From assembly GCA_051294375.1 (NCBI GenBank), contig CM119268.1, forward strand, positions 3,884,799-3,948,798: a stretch of 64,000 bases of DNA. The letters run 5' to 3'. Position numbers and translations under genes: made by a program. Of the stretch, positions 37,986-64,000 are shown in pieces; positions within the stretch are counted from its first letter, which is position 1; the number at the start of each line of letters is the position of its first letter. Under the pieces are notes generated by a model that was given only the letters and a program-made list of their open reading frames with translations, ran no database searches and had not been told where the DNA came from. The stretch comes from Paraspadella gotoi (taxonomy: Eukaryota; Chaetognatha).

Positions 37986-38389
37986 AACAGTGAAATTGGT
38001 ATAATTACTCGCTATATATTAACATTATTATCGGTCAGTTTAATTTTGTACCATAAAGAATCAAATTTATTTCAACTTGGCGTAAATTACCTGATACGTC
38101 TCAAAACAATTTATTATTAAATGTTAATCAACTATCACAATTATTAATCATTATTATTACTTACCTACGATCCAATTTGAGTTATTACTTGAATATTATT
38201 GTCGTATATTCTGGTGTAAATTAACATTAATGTCGAATGATTACTCACCTGTTCCCTGGCTAAAAGTAATAAATATTATGGACAACGTAATAAAGTAAAA
38301 GGTTTTAAATTTTCAAATTAGATAGTCGAGAAAAAACAAGTACAAATTTAATTACCCCTCACAAATGGGGGAGAGTGAGACCCTTTTTT

Positions 38390-38800
38390 TCAAAAGCTAA
38401 CTTCCCAAACTAAACCCGAGTAAATTCAAACAGCACATAATTTGTGTGGAAATAATTAATCGATCGAGACAAACTGAGACGCGTTTCCATGACAACCGAG
38501 TTCGTCGAAAGCTTGAACGATCTGATTCTGTACCGAAAGTCCGACGGTGGGAGCGGACCGGTCCAAAAGGACGAATCTGCAGACGGATCGCCGACGGATC
38601 GCGGATGGGATCACCGACGAATCTGCAGACGGGATCGCAGATGGGATCACCGACGAATCTGCAGACGGGATTGCAGACGGGATCGCCGACGGATTGCAGA
38701 CGGGATCGCCGACGGACTTGCAGATGGGACTGCAGACAGGATCGCGACGGGCATCGCAAGATGGGACCGCGGACGGGCTAGCAGATGGAATTATCGAACG
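38390..38800. repeat. GATCG/CAGACGG minisatellite
   Basis: From about 38570 the words GGGATCGC(A/C)GA(C/T)GG and GGGATCACCGACGAATCTGC alternate with a 12-39-base period. Long open frames on both strands come from the periodicity. The left 180 bp is non-repetitive with no gene seen. Confidence 0.75.
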
Positions 38801-39425
38801 ATCGAGATCGGGTTGGGAAATTGCAGCCGCAAACGGGGGAGTTATCGCAGCATTGCAGCATCGGGGATGCAGGCCTTTGGGACGGGGGAGTAAGAAGGAA
38901 GAAATGATAAAACCTCCTTCAAGATGACGCAGTCTGAAATGATTTAGATGTACCACTATGTCTGCGCTTTCTTTATTTGGCAACCTTGACATACGAGTAT
39001 TACAATGTTCCAAGGTGCGAGTGTAACAATAGGCCGCTAGCATTAATGGTACGAGCGGAGAATGGGATGGAACGATGATCATCTGTTTCCTAATAATCCC
39101 TTACTTTCACCCTCTACCGTTCTCAGGTTCCAGCTCATTCTCCGATGGAAGGCCGAATCGTAAACATCGAAAATAATAATTTTCTACTATTTCACAAAAA
39201 TGTAAATATTTAATTAAATATTTATTATTATTATAACTAAGAATTAATTAATAAATTAATTCTTCCTTCCATTCTAGGTTTTGAACAAATTCCATTGTTC
39301 TTATTTTGGAATTCCGCGAAAATGTATCGTCTTCTAAAATATACCTTGGTAGTTCTACATTAGTGAATTATATTTAAGGTATTAATAGTATAGATTAGTT
39401 AGCATTTTTAATCCTCCCCTTTCTG
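38801..39425. other. Junction sequence, no gene seen
   Basis: Unique AT-rich sequence between the minisatellite and the start of the second direct copy. I found no coding support. Confidence 0.5.
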
Positions 39426-39708
39426 CCCCCCCCCACACCCCTCGCCTGTCCAGTGTCCACCGCCTCTATATTCCCTTGTCTCTTATCTTTAACCACCCTC
39501 TACCATCCCTCTTCATTTATCCCCACCACCCTCAAACCCTTGACACCCTAATCCCCACACGCACACCCTACACCACTCCGCCACTCAACCTGTCGCTTTT
39601 CGCTTTCATCCTTTTTGTTTTGATTTCGTCTCATTTTTATTTTGTTTTTTTTTCCTTCGTCGATGAACTTCTTGGTTCTTTCATCATCATCATCATCATC
39701 ATCATCAT

Positions 39709-39743
<35 letters not shown>

Positions 39744-39758
39744 TATCATTTCATCATC

Positions 39759-39796
<38 letters not shown>

Positions 39797-40262
39797 GTGT
39801 CGCATATGTAAAGAATTAAGTACTTTTTCACGAAAGCCTTGAGGAATTTTTGTAAAAAATTAGCTAGATTTTATACTGTAACCACATAGATTCAAGTCGA
39901 ATCTTACTTTTACAATACGAAAAACTAATTTAGAAAGCGTGTTTATTATTAACAATAATTGATAATATGGAGAAAAATAGACAAAGAAAATATTGCGGCC
40001 AGAAACTATCTATCATCTTTCCTTTCGTCTTAATCTTAAATCATCATCGTCGTCGTCGTCGTCGTCGTCATAACTATCAAAGGTAGAAATGAAATATGTC
40101 GTCCATATAGAAAAGAGACGCGAAATTGACGAGACTTTCGTGCCTTTTAACATTTTATATCTTTATTTTTTTAATATCTTTTTCATTTGATTTTTTTTCT
40201 CTCACTTTCGGGCGGCGAACGAATCCATTCATCCCCAGCCGTATCAGTCACCCGCGTTTCGT

Positions 40263-40398
<136 letters not shown>

Positions 40399-41706
40399 CA
40401 TATTAAAAAAATTATTAAAAGTGTTGGTCAACTTTTTAAATCGCAACGTTTTTTATAACGTTTTTCAGGTCGCATCAATTTAAGCGGTACATTGTAATTT
40501 GCATATTGTAAAAGTTGTTTGTTTTTTTATTATTTCCTCATTCACCCATTTGTTCCACCTTTCTTTTTATAACAAGGGTTCAGACGCGAAATAGCACTTT
40601 CGTGAATTTTCATGAAATAAATTAAAATGAACTAAATCTCCTTTCTTCATCAACTTTTTTACATTTTTTTAAAAATAATTCAATCCATAATGTTTAATTT
40701 GAATGGTGCGGACAAAATTGTTAAGGGCGACCGATTTCGCCGACCGCTGTTTGAAAAAATCTCGTATTTTATTCTGAATTTAGATTTTTATCAGCGAATA
40801 TCATTAAACTGACGTTTGATTAAACGACGTTCACGACTTGACTCTATTCTCTCTCTTTCTTTTTCTCTCTGCTCTCTCTCCTGCAATCTTTTTATTTTTT
40901 AAAGAATGAATTTCTGAATTTTTAACTTCTCATTCTTGAGAAAGTTTTAGATAAAATCTTGCAGGAAAACAGTTTTACTCTTTCGATCCGTGATCAAGTA
41001 ACCACTGTTAGAACATCACAACAACATCCCTAACAAAATGTATAAAAAAAAAAAAGGATGAGAAACTGAGAGACAAGAATTTTCCCTCATCTCCCGCGAA
41101 CGCTTGACCTTTCCGACCCGACCTTCTCGTTAATTCTCCGCTCGCTTCCTCATTAACTTCCACTCTGTGTCTCATATTTTTTTTTTTTTTTTTTACGATT
41201 TTCTTTTTTTTCCGATGGCGATAGACTTTTTCTTTTTTTTTTTAAGGCGCTCATTTTTATTCGTTATTATTTTTCCCGCGGACGGACTGACGGACGAACG
41301 GACGGACGGAAAGCCAGAAAGAGGGACGGACAGACGAACGGACGGACAGACAGAGGGGTCGAATGGACGGACGTCCCGACCTCTAGCGGTCATCAATCAA
41401 GATTCGTGAAAAAGACGAAAAATTTGGGAAAAAAAGTCTGGGAGGCGAAAATGGCGATGGAGGTGAGTGAGTGGAGAGAGGTGAGAAGTGGGAGAATTTG
41501 GTGGTGCATTTGCTCTCTCTCTCTCCCCCCCCTCTTCTCATATTTTCACGTCGCATCCTCTTCCTCTCCTGAGTTTTCTTTCTACCTTCCGATCCTCTTC
41601 CACTTCCTCCCATCTCTTCCTCCTCCTCTTCCACCTTCCTCCTCCCTCTTCCTCTTCCTCCCATCTCTTCCTCCTCCCTCTTCCTCTTCCTCCTCTTCCT
41701 CCCTCT

Positions 41707-41713
41707 TATAAAA
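41707..41713 (+). promoter_or_regulatory. TATA box of the myosin heavy chain gene
   Basis: TATAAAA within CCCTCTTATAAAAGCCGTCC. Start of transcription is expected near 41737-41745 (GTCACCACCAGAACC), just 5' of a non-coding exon with a perfect donor. Confidence 0.6.
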
Positions 41714-41737
41714 GCCGTCCTCTCTCTCTCTCTCGTC

Positions 41738-41927
41738 ACCACCAGAACCGAAATAATCGAGGATCGGACGTCGAATCCTCTGATCAGGAAAAAAAAAGCC
41801 CGGGATCCAAAACCCGCCTGGGAAATCCGTGGGTCAGAGAGAGAGAGAGAGCGAGAGAGAGACAGAGACAGAGACAAAAAACGTCGCAAGCTTCTCTCTT
41901 TGGTCAGCGCGACTCTCAGAGTGAAAG
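41738..41927 (+). other. Likely 5' UTR exon of the myosin heavy chain gene
   Basis: A non-coding exon from about 30 bp after the TATA box to GTGAAAG|GTAAGT. The intron then runs to an acceptor at 42318-42319 (ACGCGACAG), 15 bp before the ATG at 42335. This architecture is typical of muscle myosin genes. The start is estimated. Confidence 0.5.
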
Positions 41928-42334
41928 GTAAGTTCAATGTCTAATTTTCGTTGTATTTGTTGTTATAATCATAGTTTTAAAAATAAGTTTAGTAAAGAAA
42001 TCACTACTTTCGGATTTATGTCGGACTCTTATGAGCCAGATTGCTTCTTGAAGAAAGAATTATTTTATACAATCCTTCACCCTTCAGATGTAAACTTACC
42101 AATATTATTTTATTTTTTCTCATCATAACTTTCCTATCTTCAACATTACTTACCTTTTAATTTTGACCCGCATTGTTTAAAAAAGGAAACTTTAAAGATA
42201 ATGTTTCATTCATTGGTTAGACGGTACGTGATTTATTTTTATCATTCAGCTATATTTTTATATATATATTTTTTGTATATATTTTTCAATTCTAAAAAAA
42301 GTTAAAACTCACGCGACAGAGTCGGAGACGCAAG

Positions 42335-59446
<17,112 letters not shown>

Positions 59447-59527
59447 AACAACAAAAACAAAAAATCAAGTTGAAGATCCAACCAACCCAATTGTCAAAAG
59501 TATCTCTCTCTCTCGTCGAAAAAAACA

Positions 59528-59533
59528 AATAAA
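59528..59533 (+). terminator. Likely polyadenylation signal of the myosin gene
   Basis: AATAAA about 80 bases after the inferred stop codon. It overlaps the end of the alternative-frame stop at 59532. Confidence 0.5.
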
Positions 59534-60334
59534 AGCTGCCTCAAGACGTCCGATTGATTCCATCCGATCAGCGACGGTGGCTTTTATATTCTCTCACTGA
59601 CGACAGAACACCACGGAAACAATAACAACAACAACAACGTTAACAACAACAAACGCTGGCCGTCTCCTGTCTCTCTTTCTTTCTATACTGTATCCACTAT
59701 CTTTTCACTCTTTTTCCGTCAAGTGTAGACCAAGAGGAAATATTACTATTATTACTTCTTTCCTTAATTCTTCTAAAACTTTTTTGGGTGGGAGAACCAG
59801 TAGCCGAAACAACATTTAATTAAAAACAGAAGAAGAACAAATATTTTCTGTTTGAAACGAAACAGAGTGCTTTGCATAAATTTTCTTTGTCTACGATCAA
59901 GTTGTAATGTTTATTTTGTATTCCCTATAATATTTATTATCTATGATCAAGATCACATCAAACCTTTATTATTATTAATTACATTGGCGTGAATTGATCG
60001 TTTCTTCCCAAGTTGCCACATTTAATTTATTCTCGCATCCGCTGTTACCAAAAGAATGTTAAGTCACACGTCATCGATGAAATACAATTTTGATTCTTAA
60101 TTATGCTTTCTTTTTTCTAAGTTTATAACTTAATAGTTGATTATTATCAGAATTTAAATTATTTTTTAAGGAGATTAAAATGAAAAAAAATAATCGTTAA
60201 CGACAATCATTTTGTAAATTTTACATTACAAGTACAGCAGAAGGTAAGAGTTATCGTTAAATTAATGTCTGAGACGCTCTTTCACTTTTCCTACCTAAGG
60301 TCTACGACATTAACTAGCAAGTACAGTAGTAGTA

Positions 60335-60366
<32 letters not shown>

Positions 60367-61163
60367 TTACTATTATAGGTTTAATTAACTATCAAAACCT
60401 GAAATGCACCGCTTAAAAAAATCAAAATATAGCAAGCAGTATTGGCTTACATTCTACTCCAACAATCGAGCAATGTGTACTTGGCCGGAACAGGTTGAAA
60501 ACTAGAAGTTTTAGAATAATGGTGAAGTGACTGTTAGAGAATATGAAAATAAAAATAATTTAAAAAAAATTATCTTATTAATAAGCGCACGAAAGATTAT
60601 TTTATTACTATATAAAGTTAAAATTTTTTAATAGATTCTGATAGAGCTTTAAAAAAGGTTATCAATAAAAATTTTAAAAAACCATAAAATTCAGCCAATG
60701 ATGATAATGATGATGATTTTTTAACGTTTTTTTTGTTTTTAACCAATTTCTTATCAAAATTTTAAAATATTGTAGTACTAACTTTCATTTAACTTTTCAA
60801 GCTTTATAGGAATCCGTTCTTAAAAATAAATTTTTAAAAGTTTTTTTGTCATTTTGAAGACGCTGTCGGATCAAAAAGTGCCAAAAAGTCCCCCTTTAAT
60901 TTGTTATATTAATAAATATTTCAAAGCTTCAGTGCAACAACCCAATGAACTAATTCAAAAAGTTGCATTGAAAATCGATTTAGTAATAGAAGGAAAAAAG
61001 AAATTTTTTTAAGAGAATTAGAAGTTATAAAAAGTGTTCAATTTTGGCCCGCCTTAATGCTTACGTATATTGTACGTATAAACTTAAAAGTAACCCACTG
61101 TAAGTGTAAGTGTAAGTGTAACTTTAATTTAAATGAGGGAGTACATTGTACGCTGCTCTTTTG

Positions 61164-61253
<90 letters not shown>

Positions 61254-61986
61254 GTCTGCTTCTCCTTTGCCTTCGCCCCCTCGGCCATGTGACGTCATCG
61301 TTATCACTAAACACGAAAAAACCGTCACCGCCGCCGACGCCGCTGCCGGACGCCGCCGACACTGTCGACACCGCTTCCGATACGGCTTCCGTTAATTACG
61401 TTCCGTTTCACATCCGCATCTACGACGAATCGTCGCTCGTTCGTCGTGAATTCGTCGCAAATTCCGTATATCCGTCCGCGTGGACCGTACTTCTGTTCGT
61501 CCTTCAGTCCCCTTCAACAGGATATAATCCGATACGCACGTGTTTCCATCAATTCGCTCGGGATTTAGAAAGAGAGCGAGCGAGTGCAGAGAGAGAGAGA
61601 GAGCGACCGAGAGAAAAAAACAATGCGAGAGAGCGAGAGATTTCCCGGATGTGTTACAATTTTTGATCGTGGCTCGCCGAACGGATAGAGAGAGAGAGCG
61701 AAATTGTAATTTAATTATGAAGAGAGAAAGAGACAGAATGCTGCGTCCACAGGCTGCTTTTCGGTCCCATTGGGTTTTTCTCCGTCGCAGTTATTGATAG
61801 CGAATCGGTTATTTGTTTCGTATTTTGAATTATTATCTACGAGCTTGAGTATAAATTTTTTAGATTTTTTAGATGTAATCTTTAACTAGCCTTTTTACTA
61901 ATCTGACTGTTTTAAATTACCACGAAAACTTCAAATTGTATGTCATATTTGTCATTGTATTATTTTTCTCTCTTTTCGTTGCTAAG
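59534..61986. other. Intergenic between myosin and HELLS
   Basis: AT-rich. A (TAG)n run lies at about 60328-60366 and a (CT)n array at about 61162-61250. Near 61270-61540 the sequence is GC-rich with a minus-strand frame (TEAVSEAVSTVSAASG and on) that looks vaguely protein-like but has no splice partner. I found no myosin-rod exon anywhere here. Confidence 0.5.
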
Positions 61987-62127
61987 TGAATATTAAGAAT
62001 TGTTTATTTATGTGCCAATACAACGATTTTTTTATTATTAGTAGTACATGTTTCGACTCTGTTGGTTTTAGTCTTCATCAGCTTTGAAGCTTGTATTGGC
62101 ACAAAAATAAACAATTCTTAATATTCA
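61987..62127. mobile_element. MITE-like element with 37-bp terminal inverted repeats
   Basis: Left arm 61987-62023 (TGAATATTAAGAATTGTTTA and on) and right arm 62091-62127 are reverse complements with a single mismatch. The core reads ACATGTTTCGACTCTGTTGG and TCTTCATCAGC. There is no coding capacity. It lies about 230 bp upstream of the HELLS ATG. Confidence 0.75.
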
Positions 62128-62300
62128 TATTTGTCATAAAATAATTAATTCGAACCTAAAACCTCGTTCCTTAAATTCATTCACATTTCCTTTGTAAAGT
62201 CCTGACGACCGCTTATTATTCAATACGGTTAGCGGGGCCCGTCGTCTGCTGTCCGTCGGCTGCGGAAAGAAGCTGCATGTAAACAAAAGACTTTAATATT

Positions 62301-62306
62301 GTATAA
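62301..62306 (+). promoter_or_regulatory. Possible TATA box of HELLS
   Basis: TATAAA in ATATTGTATAAAGAGTG, 49 bases before the ATG. The surrounding sequence is not otherwise distinctive. Confidence 0.35.
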
Positions 62307-62354
62307 AGAGTGTAAACATTATTATTAGTAGCTCCCGTCAGCTTTAACTAAATA

Positions 62355-64000
62355 ATGGCGACGACCACCACCCCTCCAATTCTCGAAACCTTCAACGATG
62401 TGGCGGAGGCTTCGACTGTCGCCTCGGAGCCCGCCTCCCGCTCCGAGTCACCCACGAGCGAATCTTCCAGCGACACCGTCACCAGCCACGCCTCCTCTTC
62501 CTCCGCCGGTGTGTTCTCGACGTCGACTTCCACCGAGACGCCGCTCAACCTTCCCGCGTCTCCGGAATTGGCCTCCAAGCCGGAAACGGATCCCGACTCC
62601 GGCGTCAAGGAATCCCTGGCCGAAATGAAGAAGGAGAACGATCTCATCGAGAAAGAACTGGAGGAGGAAAACAAGCGCGAGGAGTTGCTGCATTCGGCCA
62701 ATCGCGGAGACTCTGAGCAAAAATACCAGCAGCTCCGCTATCTGCTGGAGAAGAGCACCACCTATACCGACTACCTCTTCCGGCGGATGGAGGCGCAGCG
62801 GGAAAAGAGCCGGAAAAAGGCGGAGAAGCGGGAAAAGAAGCGGGCGATGATACTGCAGGAGGAGCGGGAAGCGGCTGTTGCTGCGGAGGAAAAAAGCGGC
62901 AAGAAGAGGAAGAGGATCGAAGACGAGGAAGACTCGGCGGCCAAGCGCTCCAAGGCCGAAGACGGTCGCCCGGTTGTCAAAGAGGAAACGGTTGTCGACG
63001 CCGAGGGCGGCATCCTTCCTGTGGTGGAAAACCTCGCCCAAGTCGTGGCCGGCCTCCGCCCCGACGCTTTCAGCCGCTCGGTGAACGGGGAGAAGGTGTC
63101 AGATCTGCAACCGCGCCTCGTCTCCGGCGGGGTCTTGCGGGATTACCAGATCAAGGGTTTCGTGTGGATGAAGGGACTCTTCGAAAACGCCATAAATGGC
63201 ATCCTCGCCGACGAGATGGGTCTCGGCAAGACGGTGCAATGCATCTCCCTCGTGGCGCATCTGGTCTCACAAAAATGCGAAGGCCCATTTTTGATCGTCG
63301 CTCCCCTCTCCACCGTCCCCAACTGGTTCTCCGAATTCAAGAGATTCACGCCTCTCTTGCCTGTGATGGTTCATCACGGGGCCAAAGAGGCGCGACTGGC
63401 GGGAGCGAGAAAGATCGGCAAGGTGAGTTATGGGGTGATATTTAGTGATTTATTAAATTTGTTTAAAAGCTTTTGATAAATGTCAGGTCCGCCCCGTTGG
63501 TCCTTTTTTCTCCCGTCCCGTGGTCATCACCTCCTACGAGATGATCATCCACGATCGACGAGTCATCGGCCGCTTCCCCTGGAAATGCATCATCGTGGAC
63601 GAAGGTCACCGCATCAAAAACATGAACTGCCGTCTTATTCGGGAGCTCAAGCTCTTCGATTCGTGCAACCGGCTTCTGCTCACCGGAACCCCGCTCCAGA
63701 ACAATCTGGCCGAGCTCTGGTCGCTGCTCAACTTTCTTCTCCCCGACATCTTCGACGACTTGAATTCGTTCGAGTCTTGGTTCGACATGAGCCTCGTTAC
63801 GGACGAGGGCGGACAGGAGGCCATCCTTCGCGCAGAACGAGAGAACAATGTCCTCTCGATGCTCCATCGCATCCTCGAGCCTTTCCTTCTCCGCCGGCTT
63901 AAGAGCGACGTCCACCTGGACATTCCGCCCAAGCGAGAGGTGCTCGTCTACGCGCCGCTGACCGCCGAGCAGCGGGAGCTATACCAGTCGGCCGTCAACC
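62355..64000 (+). CDS. HELLS: HELLS/LSH SNF2-family chromatin remodeller, 5' part (runs off the window)
   Basis: Exon 1 62355-63422 (356 codons) and exon 2 from 63487 to the window end, joined by a 64-base GTGAGT...CAG intron in phase 0. SNF2 ATPases translocate on DNA to remodel nucleosomes. HELLS/LSH supports DNA methylation and heterochromatin in animals that methylate DNA. Residues 1-90 are Ser/Thr/Pro-rich, about 90-210 form a charged coiled coil with a basic nuclear-localisation-like stretch ([20 protein letters not shown]), and the helicase core follows: [14 protein letters not shown], motif I DEMGLGKT (about 286-293), APLSTVPNW, motif II DEGH (about 394-397), LTGTPLQNN, and [14 protein letters not shown], the [20 protein letters not shown] segment and the coiled-coil LRYLLEKS region fit HELLS better than ISWI or BRG1. 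About 527 of an expected 800 or more residues are present. It shows no frame break, and the neighbouring upstream gene is myosin on the same strand. Confidence 0.9.

Noticed and set aside
38390-38927. Overlapping open frames on both strands at 38.4-38.9 kb
   Set aside because: The region is a short-period GATCG/CAGACGG minisatellite; periodicity keeps frames open and there is no protein-like complexity.
61133-61666. A plus-strand frame of 177 codons across 61.1-61.7 kb
   Set aside because: Its first part is the (CT)n array and the rest lacks splice sites, a family or an in-frame partner exon.

Overview
The window is nuclear DNA from an invertebrate animal. Coding exons are small and separated by GT-AG (some GC-AG) introns. 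There is an initiator tRNA-Met, an animal muscle-type myosin heavy chain gene, an HELLS/LSH chromatin remodeller and a PTPN1/2-type phosphatase. Very long (GA)n/(CT)n, (TTTC)n, (CAT)n and (GAC)n arrays are everywhere. I cannot name the phylum from sequence alone.

Layout. 0.7-2.3 kb: a complete four-exon minus-strand gene for an unrecognised 259-residue Ala/Pro/Thr-rich coiled-coil protein. 3.6-3.9 kb: tRNA-iMet (minus) and tRNA-Lys(UUU) (plus). 4-12.5 kb: mostly repeats, with two possible orphan terminal exons and a pair of SINE/TRIM-like direct repeats. 12.6-24.8 kb: a giant imperfect palindrome centred on a 25-N gap. Both arms carry the same phosphatase gene; the right arm is intact (minus strand) and the left arm is broken by many small indels. 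27.7-32.9 kb: a first, frame-broken copy of the promoter and first exons of the myosin gene, ending at a second 25-N gap. 33-38 kb: coding-like coiled-coil sequence with a frame break roughly every 50-150 bases. 39.4-59.5 kb: the full myosin gene, whose first 5.3 kb repeats 27.7-32.9 kb. Its 9-kb intron 8 holds, on the opposite strand, two tandem paralogs of a TENA/THI-4 (heme-oxygenase-like fold) protein, one with a clear signal peptide. 62.36 kb to the end: the 5' half of HELLS.

Biological highlights. The myosin has a complete motor and a two-IQ neck, but the gene ends after only about 200 further residues (about 1038 in total, against about 1930 for a normal muscle heavy chain), and HELLS begins 2.9 kb downstream on the same strand. 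The secreted TENA-like pair keeps the Asp-x-Tyr-Tyr and Cys positions of bacterial TenA, and it is nested antisense in a muscle gene.

Assembly caution. The inverted and direct duplications both abut 25-N gaps, and in each case one copy carries frame-breaking indels that the other lacks. The simplest reading is unpurged or uncorrected long-read sequence, not recent genomic duplication. All exon models were assembled by hand from splice sites, phase continuity and remembered family motifs; no search or alignment was run.
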